Assembly (NCBI GenBank): GCA_037833965.1
Contig: AP031353.1
Location: 18,478,501-18,542,500 of the forward strand
Source: Marchantia polymorpha subsp. ruderalis
Lineage: Eukaryota > Streptophyta > Marchantiopsida > Marchantiales > Marchantiaceae
DNA length: 64,000 nt
Direction of reading: 5' to 3'
The position numbers and the translations under genes were made by a program. Below are positions 30,548-43,053 of the stretch, piece after piece. The notes beneath the pieces are model-generated. The model did not search any database, had not been told where the DNA came from, and saw nothing but the letters and a program-made list of their open reading frames with translations. The stretch's first letter is position 1. The number at the start of each line of letters is the position of its first letter.

Positions 30548-32345
30548 AAAGTTTGTCCTATGCGCGGACGAGAGAAGTCCACCTACGCGTATGCGCTTCG
30601 GCGTTGGCGGGAAATCCACCTTCGGCCCTAGAAATGCGCCTTCGGGGTTGAAACTTGTACGGCGCCTTCGGCGCCAACGCAATAGCGCGGACGGACGTGG
30701 ACGCCTGCGAGTGCATAGGCAAACGCCTTCGGCGGAAGAGTAAAACCGTCATAACTTTCTCAATTCTTAACGGTTTGACTTTGTTAGGGTTTTGTTGGAA
30801 AGAACACAACACGCTTGTTCCAACCAGCCCAAGAACGTTTCGAACGAAGTAGGGATCTGTGAGTTATGAGCGACGGGGGTGACTGTTATAGATAGGCGAC
30901 TCCATGCGGACGGGAGACTGCCTGCGCATAGGCGAGCGCCTACGCATAGGCGAGACTCACCTCCGGTGCAGCGCAGGAAAGGAAAGAAGCCGGCGGAAGA
31001 TCCGCCTTTGGCTCAAGGGCCTTTGGTGCCACGTGGCAAAAGATTTCCGATGGCAGGAGTTGGCGGGATTATGTCAAGTGTGGGACGCAGAACGGCGGGG
31101 CCCATATCTTTGCGATGGACGGTCGTATGGATGTGAAATTTTGTGGGGCCGTTGATCTCGGCCGGCCACGCATGGGTGCAAATTTTCAGCCTCAGATCTT
31201 GGATGGAAAGGCGCTGGCGGCTCTTTACAGTAGGCTTAGGATTCAGATTTAGGGTTAGGGTTAGATTTAGGTTGTAAGTTAGAGGGGAAGGCAGCCGCCG
31301 ACTCCTCAAGTGTAGGATCTGTTGCGGCTCGCACCATGGCAGTGCAGTGTAGTGCTAGTTAGGATTTAGAAGGTATAAAGTAGTTCAAGGCGTCTTGCCT
31401 TGGGATTTTTCCCAGTTTTGGAAGTGTAGATCAGGAACTCATTTTCTCTGCGTGTTTGTGTCCTTAACTCTGTCACCACGCAAGAGGAGCTACAACTTGG
31501 CGTTCCGCATTTTGTAGCTGAAGGCCTTTGGCCGAATGTTCAGAGCTAGTACCTTGGTTAGAGACTTGAGTAGTTCGGATCTACACCTGCGGGTGATTGC
31601 CGATGCTTAGAGCCAGTGACTAGTTAGATACTTGAATAGTTTCGCCCCTACACCTTTGAGTGTTTGTTCCTGATTGTACTCCTTCGGAATTTTTCCCCTG
31701 AATGCCAAAGTGAAGTTTTGCTACTTTGTGTAAGCCTTGGTTGTAAATTCAGGTTACGCTGCAGCAGGTGCCTTGGGGTAACTCCTGTAGTATTTCTGGG
31801 AATAACAAGGGCCTGAGAATTCAAACTCTTCAATAGACTGTTATAATGTGTTACTGGAATGTTCCTCAGTGAGTCCTTCAGTGCGGACCTGTGTTCTCTG
31901 CGCGTTTTGTGAGTTGAGAGTGTTGTTCACCGCGTATGAGTGACTTCGATCCGAAGTAGGCAGTCCAACCCGGGTTTCCTACGCTAGCAGCAAGCTAGTG
32001 GAAGTGTTGTAAAAGCCGGAGTTGGGAGTCACTACCCGCAGCTTCGCTGAGTGTACTCTTGAGAGACCTTCCCCTGAAATCTTGAGTAGAGGTCCTAACG
32101 GATCTCTGGGTTGTGTTTCTGTAGTTTCAGGTGTGTTTGTGTGTGTGTTACGCTGCACTGTGCGACCTCCGAGTGCGCTCCGAGTGGACACTTGCAGTAT
32201 TTCTGGGAGTGACAGTCGCCTGAGAATTCAAACTCCTCAATAGTCTGTTAAACGTGACACTTTGTACCCTGTGTGTTCCTCTGTCCCTGTGGGTTCGACC
32301 TTTCTACCACTATATTGCAGTTTTAGCCTTTAGTGGGTTATTACA

Positions 32346-32374
32346 TCCGCAAAAACAAAAAGTGGGTTACCACA
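32346..32374 (-). mobile_element. Stub of R/L-family copy E12, left terminus only
   Basis: On the minus strand this reads TGTGGTAACCCACTTTTTG through to GCGGA: the first 29 bases of a family left terminus. E11 ends exactly at its inner edge, so E11 had inserted 29 bp inside E12 (flank TCCGC). The rest of E12 should lie left of the missing E11 left end and has been lost or moved. Confidence 0.75.
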
Positions 32375-34600
32375 CGAAGACTAGAGCGGAAGGAACCAGC
32401 GATGACGCGACTGATCAAATTGCATGCTCTGCGAGTGCCCAAAGTAGGATTGCGAGTGTATCATTGTGATTTGATTTTATCCTCACGAGGATGAATTTTC
32501 TATTGTGGGATTGGAATTGGACGAGCGACGCAATAATTCGGGAGTGAGATAACAATGGGTTGTCGAAACCACCGGGCTATTGAGGCAATCCTGATGCCTG
32601 GAAAATCTGGGACTAGAAGAAGATCCTTGGTCGATGCGCAGGTGATGACGGGGATCTTACATTTGACAACAAGAGTGTTCACGTAACGAGAGAGGAAGAA
32701 AGGGCTTATGTCGCCCTATTCAAGCATCCCTGCACTGGGAAGAATGGTTACCGCACAGTGTGGTATCGTGACCAAATGAGATGAAACATCGCGATGGCGT
32801 TAATGCAGATTCTTCGTCCGTTTTGACCTACCTATATGATGACTTGGCATGTGGGGTTCATCAAGAGAGCACTGAGAGGAGATCGTATCCATTGGGCGCG
32901 AATCTTCTAGACAGCCACCGGGCAACACACAGGGCTGATTGCGGGAGGGTCCACCTGTTACTTGTCTCCGTTCTTGATTAATTTCTACAGCGGTATGGGA
33001 CTATTGAATCCCGCAGAGATTGAAGCCTTTCCACCACAAGAAGCGCCACGTGAAGGAGAAGAGCTGGTGCTTGCTAACGAGGTTACTTCGGATCTTGAGG
33101 GCAAACCGCGGGACTCGCCCTAGTAGAGGAGAAAGCGGTTTAGAGGCCGGCAAGACTCATAGCCGAGGAAGAAAAGAAGAATTGATGAGGCCGCCGTAGC
33201 AGAGGACCGGTTACGACGGCCGGCTCTTGTCGAGATGCGATCACCAGACTTTAGGGCTAGGTCAAAGATGAAGGCTATGAGGTTGATTCTGGAAGAGGAT
33301 AGCAGCACGGAGAGTAGAAGAGCTGCGGCGAGAGGACGTCCTGTGCAGGAAGCACGGCCAGTGGCGATTCCAGCCAGAGAGAAGGAGAAATCGATGGGAA
33401 AGAAGCCCCGAATTACAGAAGAAAAATCAACGCCTGATAAGCCACAACATGCTTCAAAGAAAGATAAGGGGAAGACGGTTTTGACTTAGAAAGTTCCCCT
33501 GAGGCAAAATGAGGTTCCTTCGGAGGGCATTCGGATGGAGGTTCCTCTGGAACGGGCCGCTGAGGTACTAACATTGTCATCGGACACTGAAGAGTACCTT
33601 GTAGCATTGGAGGAAGTTGCGGCGAAGGCCGTAGAAGACGTAGCCGCAGCTGAGAGTGAACCGCAGAAGGTAGCCTCACCTCGGACCTCCACGGAAATAG
33701 TCATACTAGAGACGGGTGAGGAACCCTCAGCAGAAGAGGCACAATCGCTAGTCCTTGGTACTGCGGATGTGTTGTGTGTGCAGGTACTTCCGTTGCTCCA
33801 GTACCTCGACGGGAGCGAGAGAAGCATGTAGACGGTCGTACCAATGAGTCCTATGTGGAGATAATGCGTAGCCGGACGAGACCAATGTAGCAGTGGCTGC
33901 TGAGGTCGCCGCGAAGGAACGTAAGAGCCAGCCAACAGAAGCGAGGTATCAGGCACTTCAGAAGAGGCTGGCTGAGGAAGTTGAGAAGCGAAGGCAGTCG
34001 GAGCAGGTCGGTGAGGGTCTTCGAGAAGACGTGGAGAGAGCCAAGTGTGCGAGCGTGGATCTCTTGAAGAGGCTGGAGGTGTGCTAGACCGCATACGACG
34101 CTGAGTTGTTGAAGGTTGATGAGCTGTCGGTTGCCGCGTTGAAGAAGGAGCAAGAGTACCAAATGGAGTTGGCGGTGAGGGTGAAGAAGCTGACTGAGTA
34201 CGAAGCTACACGAATCTTGGACTTGGAACTAATCGAGAAGCTAGAGGCGTAGTGTAGGGAACTGAGGACGCAACGGTCGCAAGTTGAGGAGTAGTTATGC
34301 AAGGTAGAAGCAAAATTGACGGAGGCCGAAGGGAAGAATCGGCAGTTATTCGAGGAGCAGCGTGACGCCTTAACTGCGAGAGTGGAGCGGTGTTTGCGCG
34401 GGTATATTTTGTGGTAGATTGAATCGCACAACGGACTTTGGTTACGTGAGATTGAGCATCCTGCAGCTGAATTGATAGCGCGCAGTGGAAGAAGGCACCG
34501 CCGGTTAGCCAAGAAGCTTAAATCGTTCCTCTCGAGATCGCGAGACGCAGTAGTAAATCTAGAATAAGAGTTAGTATGCGTTTTGAGAAGATTAGGTCTA
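32375..34600 (+). pseudogene. Ancient R/L-type ORF remnant (E13), host of the E5 nest
   Basis: Strongly diverged but alignable along the ORF: NFLLWDWNWTS, KILGRCAGDDGDLTF, NGYRTVWYRDQMR, HVGFIKRALRGDRIHWARIF, YLSPFLINFYSGMGLL, VQVLPLLQYLD, a coiled coil and finally LRRLGL. It is riddled with TAG, TGA and TAA codons and frameshifts, so it is the oldest layer here. E5 entered at GTCTA (34596-34600, repeated at 54846-54850), and the remnant resumes at 54851. Middle repeats of the CCTTCGG type are nearly absent, unlike the younger copies. Confidence 0.75.
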
Positions 34601-36037
34601 TGTAATAACCCACTAAAGGCTAAAACTGCAATATAGTGGTAGAAAGGTGTGGTAACACACTTTTTGTTTTTTTTGCAAAATTTAAACAATTTTAGAAAAC
34701 AAGTACCGAAGCAGTGTTTGTAGTTAGAAAATGGTACGTTAATTAGAGTGGATTGAGGAGATCGTCACGAGGTAACGAAGAAGCGCGAAGTTGGACGTAC
34801 CAGCGCCAAATGTCTTCGGCGCCTTCGGCAAGATCTCCTTTGCTGAGGTGTCTCTACTCACGCACTTCCAGCGTTTACGGAAGGTACGCTTCCGGCGCAG
34901 ACACTTCTGGAGGAGATCTCGCTAAAGACGTCAGAAGCTGGCAAGGACCTCTGAAGGCTTCCGACCATGAGTGCGCCTTCGGCGATGCGCCGCTAGCGCG
35001 GGAGGGAAACCTTCATAACAATCAGGATACACGGTAGTTCCAATTGGTTGAGGTTGCATTGGAAAGAGCTTGGGACGCTTGTTCTAACGAGCCCAAGAGC
35101 GCCGGAGATGGATCAAGAACGAAGAAGTTTATGAGCATCGGAAAACTCGTATCCGGACATGCGCCGTTCGCGCTAGGGTTCACCGTCAGAAAGGACTCCC
35201 GTACACCTTCGGCGATGCGCCTTCGGCCGAACCACGCGCTCATGGGAGGAAATCAACTCAGAGGCGGAAGCGCCTTTGGCGGCTGCGCAACGGAAGAGAA
35301 GCGCCGGCCGGATGTACGCCTCCGACGTGGCGCGGATAGGCGGATGCGCTGGCATGATTTGCGCCGGCGGGATATGCGCCGTCAGCAATAGACGGGGCAG
35401 AACGGACAAAACAAGTGGTACGAATACGCGCCGGCGTAATTCGCGCCGACTTAATGTGCGCCTCGAGCGAGGCGCCGACAGAGAAGGAATACGCCAGCGG
35501 CGATACGCCTCCGGCGATGGTCAGGTTAGGAAAAGACAACATAGTCGACGCATACACTGCGGCGAACTCGAGTCCGGAAGACAAAGCCGAAACTCGAGTC
35601 CGGAAGACGATGGCGGCGGGAGAATTCAACATTCACGCATGCGAATGCGCGCAGTGCGGAGACGTGAATTTGAGCATGCGAGGGCGAACCGTTAGGCCGT
35701 ATAGCCGGCTGCGTAATTGTAACCAGTAAGAACGTTGGACGATCTTGAATTCGGAGAAGAAAAGACTGCTCTCCAGTCTCATTCTCTCATTCTTGATTTT
35801 GAGATTTCCAGCTTCCAAGATTACGCGCAAGGGCGGAGAGACCTGCAGTGAGAGGAGAGAGTGCGGAGACGAGTTGCGCAAGGATCTTGACAGACCTTGC
35901 AGAGAATTTGCGAGTAGCGAACTTGAGCGCGCAAGAGAAGAGAGAGCGATTGCAGTCAGTGTTTGAGCGGCCGACGCGCAGCAGCGATTGTGAGAGAGCG
36001 AGCGGAAGGGAGAACGTTTGTGTGTGCAGGAAACGCA

Positions 36038-38598
36038 ATGTCGAAGGTCCCCCAGCTGCGAGTGTCTCTACTCAGAGTGCCGCAGATCGGTCTGCGCGCA
36101 TTCCAAGATGTGCTAACAAGGCTGAAGCTCGATTTCCTCCTGTGGGGATGGAACTAGACATGTCCGGAGATGGTGCGCGAGTATCTACAGGAGAGACACA
36201 AGCCCTCGCGCGGATTCCGCCTTCATCCAGAGAGGTGGGACATTTGTGACTGGGCGCAGGTGTTGGGCAGGTGTGCCGGCGAGGAAGGGTTTCTCCTCTT
36301 CGAGGCCGATAGCGTGAAGGTGTCCAAGGAGGAAGAAATCTCCTACAATGATCTTTTCAAAGTTGCTAGGCATCCCAAGAACGGTTTCCGGACACGGGAT
36401 TACAAAGATCGATTGCGGAGAAATGTCGCGACTGCATTACTGCAGATATTGCAGCCGACCAAGACCGCTTACATGCATGGTTGGCAAGTAGGATTTGTGG
36501 AGCTAGTGTTGTCAGGAGCTCCAGTTCATTGGGCACGGCTCCTGTGGAAGGTGACGCGCCAACATGCGCAAGAAGAGAGAGGAGGAACCCTCAATCATCT
36601 TTCGCCTTACCTGATTGTGTTTTATCGGGCGATGGGATGTTTGACAAATTCAGAGCGGACACGGTTTCCGCTGCTGACCCGGAGTTATCCAGGTAGATAC
36701 TTGAGGGAGGCCGAAGTAGACACGGATCCGGACGAGGCACGTGCCAGTCCAACTCCGGCTCCGCCTCCAGCAAGAGTAGCAGAAGAACGTCGAAGTGAGC
36801 GCGCTCCGCGAAAGCGGAAATGGGATGAGAGACCTGAGGACGGGCAGCCGGAAGCTCCAGCTGCGCCGACTCGGAGTCAGCCAACCAACGAGCTTCACTG
36901 CCGGCCGAAACAGAGGGCACGCAAAGTGGCAACTAGTACTGAGGAGACCGGGCGTACTCCGGTCCGGCGGAGTATCCTGCCCACGCAGGAGGAGATAATC
37001 GCGCAGATTCTGGGGAAGTCGGCGAACACCTCTGCGCAGAAGGCACCCATGCCTTCAGAAGAAGACAGGCGGACTGACAGTCGGCCGACTGCGAGTCGGG
37101 CGACTGAAGGTCGGCAAACGGAAGGAAGGCCGACTAAGCAGCGCGTTGAACCGGACAGCAGGCCGGAAGCAGAAGGGAGTTTGGCTGACGAGCCAACAAC
37201 CCTCAGAGGGTCGTCTTCGGCGGAAGGCGCTTCTGGGAAAATGCCGCCAGCAAGCAGGCCAAGTGGAGTGAAGACGCGCAGGGTAGATCCGACTGCAAGT
37301 CGGACAACTGCTAGTCGGCCGACTGCGAGTCGGTCAACAGAAAGTCGGCCAGATTCGCCGACTGCGAGACGGACAGGGCCGGCGACCATTGTGAGGGCGC
37401 CTTCGGCGGACGCACCTCCGGCGAAGACATCTCAGCGCAGATCGCGCCGGAAGAGCAGGCAGCAGAAGCGGGCGGTGCAAAGGTGACAAAAGTCACTGCG
37501 GCGTCGACCCCTTCGGAAACCGAAGATCGAGCCGGAATAGGGGCTCAAGCAGTGGGATCCCCCACTGCCTTGGATATTTTAGCAGGGAGTGGAGCGGCAG
37601 TCGCGGCGGAAGCTGCCGCGCGCCACAGTTCCAGGGAGTCGCCAAGGGATTCGGTGGCGACTGAAATCCTCGAAACGGAGGATGAGACGAGTTCGGAAGA
37701 GCAGGAAGCGGACTCTGTGCAAAAGACGCCAACAGGGGTGTTGTGCGAGCAGATAGTTCCACTCCTGCGATATCTGGATCGCAAGACATCCAAGTACTCG
37801 GGTTCCAGAAAACCGCAGTCTTACGTGGAGACTGTCAAGCGCAGGACGAGAAGCAAGGTGGCCACTTGGGCCTCTAGGTGCCAAACATTGCAGGATAGGA
37901 ACACTGCCCTCCGATAGCACCTAGCGATCACGCAGAGGCTATACCAAACCCTGCAACAACAGAGGGAGGATGCGGCGACGAAAGACCAGGCGGATGCCGA
38001 GCTAATGCGGGCAAAGATCGAGTCAGAATTGCAGGAAGAGCGGAGACAAAACCGCATCTTAACAGAAGAGCTTGCGCGCTAGAAGCGCGCATTAGAAGAA
38101 AGTCAAAGTACACGCAAGGAGGATGAGGAGTTGTTGCGCAACTTGCAATCCGAGTGCGCGGATTTGAGGGTGCAGCGCGCAGATGCAGAAATGCAGCTAG
38201 CAGAGGTGGAAGGCAGGTGCCGGACGCGAGAAGAGTTGGCGACGCGGGTGACTCACTGTCTAAAAGGATACGCCCATTGGGAGGTGGCAGCTCAAGAGAA
38301 GATCACACTCAGGGAGTTTGAGCTTCGGGCGGCGGCATTGACGGAGGGTGACAGTCGGAGTCGGCGGCGAGTAGCAAGGAAATTAGAAGCCTTCTTGTCG
38401 GGTGCGCGCGACACTATGGCGCACTTAGAGTCGGAAGTGACTGCAGCCCTTCGGCGACTGGGGGTGCGCAGCCGGTCAGAAGATTGGCAAGGTAGAGATA
38501 GAGAGCGAAGCAGTCCGGCGCGCAGGAGGCGCAGCACCGGATCTGCAGAGTGCAGTAGCGTAGTTTGGTTTCGTGCAGGTGTTGCGAGTAGCAGATAG
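36038..38598 (+). pseudogene. R/L-family ORF in E4, inactivated
   Basis: Starts MSKVPQLRVSLLRVPQIGLRAF. The N-terminal domain is otherwise whole (WDICDWAQVLGRCAG, NGFRTRDYKDRLRR, GAPVHWARLL, LNHLSPYLIVFYR). The middle is an array of SRPTASR-type repeats, then LLRYLDRKTSKYSG, a coiled coil and RRRRSTGSAEC. Defects relative to E8: TGG to TAG (36155-36157), a frameshift near 37420-37440, CAG to TAG at 37915-37917, and again at 38080-38082. All three stops are C-to-T or G-to-A changes. A full-length product cannot be made. Confidence 0.82.
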
Positions 38599-38630
38599 GA
38601 TAGCGTAGTGTTAGTTAGGACCTTAGAGGG

Positions 38631-38659
38631 TATAAAGTAGATCAAGGCGTTTTGCCTTG
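38631..38659 (+). promoter_or_regulatory. TATA box and hairpin in E4
   Basis: TATAAA (38631-38636), then CAAGGC-GTTTT-GCCTTG (38643-38659), the common version of the stem. Equivalent reverse-strand sites are at about 40480-40508 (E5), 47900-47928 (E3) and 58734-58760 (E7). Confidence 0.55.
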
Positions 38660-40556
38660 GGACTCTTCCAGTTTCGGAAGTGCAGATCAGGAACTCACTT
38701 TCTTGACGTGTTTGTGCATTTGGTCCTGGCACCACGTAGAGAAGCTGCAGCATAGCGAAGTTACCGTATGTTGTAGTTGAAGGCCTTCGGCTGAATGTTC
38801 AGAGCTAGTACCCGGTTAGAGACTTGAGTAGTGCGGATCTGCACCTGCGGGTGATTTCTGATGCTCAGAGCCGGTTGCGAGTTGGAGACTTGAACAATTC
38901 CTCCTTACTCCTTCGAGTGACATATCCTGATTGTACTCCTACGGGAAGTTTCCCCTGAATGCCAAAGTGAAGTTTTATTACTTCGTGTAAGCCTTGGTTT
39001 GCAATTCAGTTTGTGTGTGTGTGTTACTGGATTGTGTCTCAGTTAAGTTCTCAGTTGGGCCTGTACTATCGGCGTTTGGTGTGAGTCGAGGGTGACGTCC
39101 ACGGCGTATGAGGGACTTCGTTCCGAAGTGGGAAGTCCACTCCGGGTTCCCTACGCTAGTTCCTGGCGGAAGGGCAGTAAAAGCCGGAGTGGGAGTCACT
39201 ACCTGCAGAGCCTCTGAGTGAACCTTTGAGCTACTTTCCCCCTGAAATCCAAAGCGGAGGTCCTGACCGACCTCTGAGTTGTGCTTTTGCCAGTTTCAGG
39301 TGTGTGTGTGTGTGTGTGTTGAGTGACTACGCTGCACTGTGCATCCTCCGAGCATCCTCCGAGTCGAGCATCCTCCAAGTGACATCCGAGTCGAGCACCC
39401 TCCGAGTGGCCTCCGAGTCGAGCACTGCAGTATTTCTGGGAGTGACAGTCGCCTGAGAATTCAAACTCTACAAAAGTCTGTTAAACGTGACACTTTTTAC
39501 TCTGTGTGTTGCCTCTGTCCCTGTGGGTTCGATCCTTTTACCACCATACTGCAGTTTTAGCCTTTGGTGGGTTATTACAAAAGGTCAAACCCACAGGGAC
39601 AGAGGAACACACAGGGTAAAGTGTCACGTTTTAACAGACTATTGAGGAGTTTGAATTCTCAGGCGACTGTCACTCCCAGAAATACTGCAAGTGTCCACTC
39701 GGAGCGCACTCGGAGGTCGCACAGTGCAGCGTAACACACACACACACACCTGAAACTACAGAAACACAACCCAGAGATCCGTTAGGACCCCTATTCAAGA
39801 TTTCAGGGGGAAGGTCTCTCAAGAGTACACTCAGCGAAGCTGCGGGTAGTGACTCCCAACTCCGGCTTTTACAACACTTCCACTAGCTTGCTGCTAGCGT
39901 AGGAAACCCGGTTTGGACTGCCTACTTTGGATCGAAGTCACTCATACGCGGTGAACAACACTCTCAACTCACAAAACGCGCAGAGAACACAGGTCCGCAC
40001 TGAAGGACTCACTAAGAAACATTCCACTAACACACCATAATAGTCTATTGAAGAGTTTGAATTCTTAGGCACTTGTCATTCCCAGAAATACTACAGGGGT
40101 TACCTCGCAGGCACCTGCTGCAGCGTAACCTGAATTTACAACCAAGGCTTACACGAAGTAGCAAAACTTCACTTTGGCATTCAGGGGAAAAATCCCGAAG
40201 GAGTACAGTCAGGAACAAACACTCGAAGGTGTAGGGGCGAAACTATTCAAGTATCTAACTAGTCACTGGCTATGAGCATCGGCAATCACCCGCAGGTGTA
40301 GATCCGAACTACTCAAGTCTCTAACCAATGTACTAGCTCTAAACATTCGGTCGAAGGCCTTCAGCTACACAATGCGGATCGCTAAGGTGTAGCTCCTCGT
40401 GCGTGATGACAGAACTAAGGACACAAACACGCAGAGAAAATGAGTTCCTGATCTGCACTTCTGATGTTGGGAAAGATCCCAAGGCAAGACGCCTTGAACT
40501 ACTTTATACCTTCTAAGTCCTAACTAGCACTACACTGCACTATGCTACACGCCTGC

Positions 40557-41588
40557 ACGGAACCACGCTACACTACACTCCGCAGAACCTGTGCTTCGCC
40601 TCCTGCGCGACGGACTGCCGCGCACTAACTCCCTACCCTGCCAGTCTTCAGCTCAACTGCGCAGTCCCAAACGCTGCAACGCCGCGGACACCTCCGCCTC
40701 GAGGGTGGACATGGTATCCCGCGCCTTCGACAGAAAGGAATCTTCATTCTTCGCTACTCGCCGCCGACTCCTACTGTCACCTGCCAACAACCCGGCTGCA
40801 CGAAGCTCCAACTCACGCAGTGTGAGTTTCTCCTGCGCCGCCACTTCCTAGTGGGCGTATCCCTTGAGACAGTGGGCGACGCGCCTCGCCATCTCTTCCT
40901 TCGTGCAATCTGCCTCTCGCCTGCGATCATCTTCAATTACTACCAACTGCGATTCGGCCTCCGCACGCTGAGCTCTCAATTCCCCGCACTTCTACTGTAG
41001 CCTGCGGATCAAATCCTCATCCGCCTGTCGTGCGAGCTGACACTCCGCCAACAACCGCGTCTGTCGCACGAGCTCCTTTGACAGAACCTGATTCTAAGTC
41101 TTCTCAAAAATCAGTTCTTCTGTGGTCTTCACCACATCCCTGGTGAGCTCTTCCAGTCTCGCCTCTTCAATGTGTCGTAGTGGGTGTGCGACTTCCGCAC
41201 GAGATTATATTGTCCCCACAAGCATTCATGCTTCTCCCGCAAATCCTTAAGTTCCCGGTCCACCCGAGCTAGCAACTTGCTGGTGTGGACTTTAGTGCGA
41301 GTCCGCGTGCGCACTAACTCGACGTAGGATCCAGGCTGGAGAGGATCTGCGTATTTATTAAATTTGCGATCCAAGTACCTCAGCAGAGGTACTACCTGCT
41401 CACAGAGCGCCGCCGCCGGCGCTCCAATGATTTCCTCCTCCTCCCCGGTGTCTCCCGATCCCGACATTGCTTCCGTGGATCCTCCTTCGTTATCGTCCGA
41501 GGGAAGGATTTCGGTCGCCATTGATTGCGTTGGCGACTGGCCCGAGTGAGGCTGCGAGTGGTCTGCGGATGCTGCCGCCGATGGCACT
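40557..41588 (-). pseudogene. R/L-family ORF in E5, 3' part
   Basis: Reverse-strand C-terminal half: MATEILPSDDNEGGSTEAM, LLRYLDRKFNKYADP, coiled coil, LTLRELELRAAG, QRLGLRS and the basic tail. Damaged: TGG to TAG in the YAHWEV block (CTA at 40848-40850 on the plus strand), further stops near 40995 and 41095, and frameshifts. It continues across the E3 insertion at 51603, where ILAGSSEVAGVPSAA is read across the rejoined junction. Confidence 0.78.
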
Positions 41589-43053
41589 TGTAATAACCCA
41601 CCAAAGGCTAAAACTGCAGTATGGTGGTAAAAAGATCGAACCCACAGGGACAGAGGCAACACATAGAGTAAAAAGTGTCACGTTTAACAGACTTTTGTAG
41701 AGTTTGAATTCTAGGCGACTGTCACTCCCAGAAATACTGCAGTGCTCGACTCGGAGGCTCGACTCGGAGGAGGATCTCGACTCGGAGGATGCTCGGAGGA
41801 TGCACAGTACAGTGTGGTACCCCACTTTTCGCAATTTTGAGGAAATTAAAACATTTTTGCAAAACTGTACCCTGGCAGCATTGTAAATAGCCTTCGGTAC
41901 ATCAAAACAGAGTGAATCCGGAAGATCGCGGGGATTCTCGAGGGATCTTGTAGAATCTAGGATTTGGGGTGCAGCAGTAAGGATGGGCACCACCCTCCCT
42001 GCGAGCTCTACAGTTAGGATCCCTACAACGCAAGGCGCAAAACCCGCCTTCGGAGGTTGCGTCCGCGGCGGTAGGGAAATCCTTCGTAATTAGGTCAACC
42101 CTCGGGCGCCTTGACCGAGTTAGGGTCTCGTTGGAAAGAGCTCGACGCATTGATTCCAACGAGTCCAAGAACGCTTGGAACGGATGAGGACTTAGGGAGT
42201 TATCACTATTGGAAGATACGGAGACGGTCGCCTTCGGCGGACGGAGTTCGCCACCGGCGGGAATTCCGCCTACGCGGAAGGGGGAATCAAGTTTTGTCCT
42301 ATGCGCGGACGAAGGCGTTCGCCTGTGCACAGGCGAAGTAGGGTTTGGGGAGGCGCGAAGTCCGCCTACGCACAGGTCGCCTGTGCACAGGCGCTTCGGC
42401 GTCGGCGGAAAATCCGCCTTGGGCCCTAGAAATGCGCCTTGTGAGGTAGAAAGTGTACGGCGCCTTCTGCGCCAGCGCGGCGCCGCGGACGAGCAAGGAC
42501 CCGCCAGAGTAATCAAGTCCGTACGGACCATGCGGACGGGACGGGTGGATGCGCTCTTGGACGGACGGAGTTGCGGCGGCGGAAGCGCCGACGAAGAGAC
42601 AAGGAACGGACAGACTGGACGGAGACGGCTGACCACGGTCAACGCCTTCCGTGCCAGCGCGACGCCGCGCACGGAATTCGCCTGCGCACAGGCGAGCGCC
42701 TGTGCACAGGAGGATGAAGTTCCGCGCCGGCGGAGAATCCGCCGAGGAGTCTGCCTGCGCACAGGCAGGAGTTGAACTTTTGTCCGACATGCGGACACAC
42801 GCGTCAAGGCAGAAGGAGATTGGCCGAGGGGCGGTACGAACAAGTGTACCGCGCAAGGCGGAAAACTCGCCTTCGGCGCTGCGCTCCCATGTCCGCGGGG
42901 TAATACGCTCGCGGAGTTCAAATCCGCCAATTCGAGCGTGAGAGTTTAATCGGCGACGGCGGAGCGTGAAGCCGCGCGTGAGAGCGAAGACCGTTCCAGC
43001 GTAGAGCCGGCGCGGCCATCAAGTGAGACGTCCTCCACGAGCAAGAGCCGACC

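Larger units (their letters stand above)
24673..32345 (+). mobile_element. R/L-family copy E11, left end missing, interrupted by E1
   Basis: Starts in leader sequence homologous to 11990 onward in E6 (GCTTCGAGCACCTTCGGCGG), so the left terminus and about 170 bp are missing at the junction with gypsy. It continues through three hairpin modules (24758, 25041, 30786). E1 interrupts it with TSD AAAGT; an uninterrupted relative at 54420-54480 (minus strand) shows the unbroken sequence. It ends with a complete right region at 32345. It lacks the long ORF; a short remnant (DSPPVQRRKGKKPAEDPP, about 30950-31010) is left. The right flank TCCGC is the inner part of another left terminus (E12). Confidence 0.82.
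34648..39579 (+). mobile_element. R/L-family copy E4, 4,932 bp, TSD AAAGG, inside E5
   Basis: Left tip TGTGGTAACACACTTTTTG at 34648, right tip at 39579, AAAGG at 34643-34647 and 39580-39584. It sits 47 bp inside the right end of E5; rejoining gives GTGGTAGAAAGGTCAAACCC, as in uninterrupted copies. The leader has one hairpin module (35053). The ORF belongs to a second subfamily shared with E3 and E8 (RVPQIGLRAFQDVL, TASRPTASR repeats). Confidence 0.92.
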
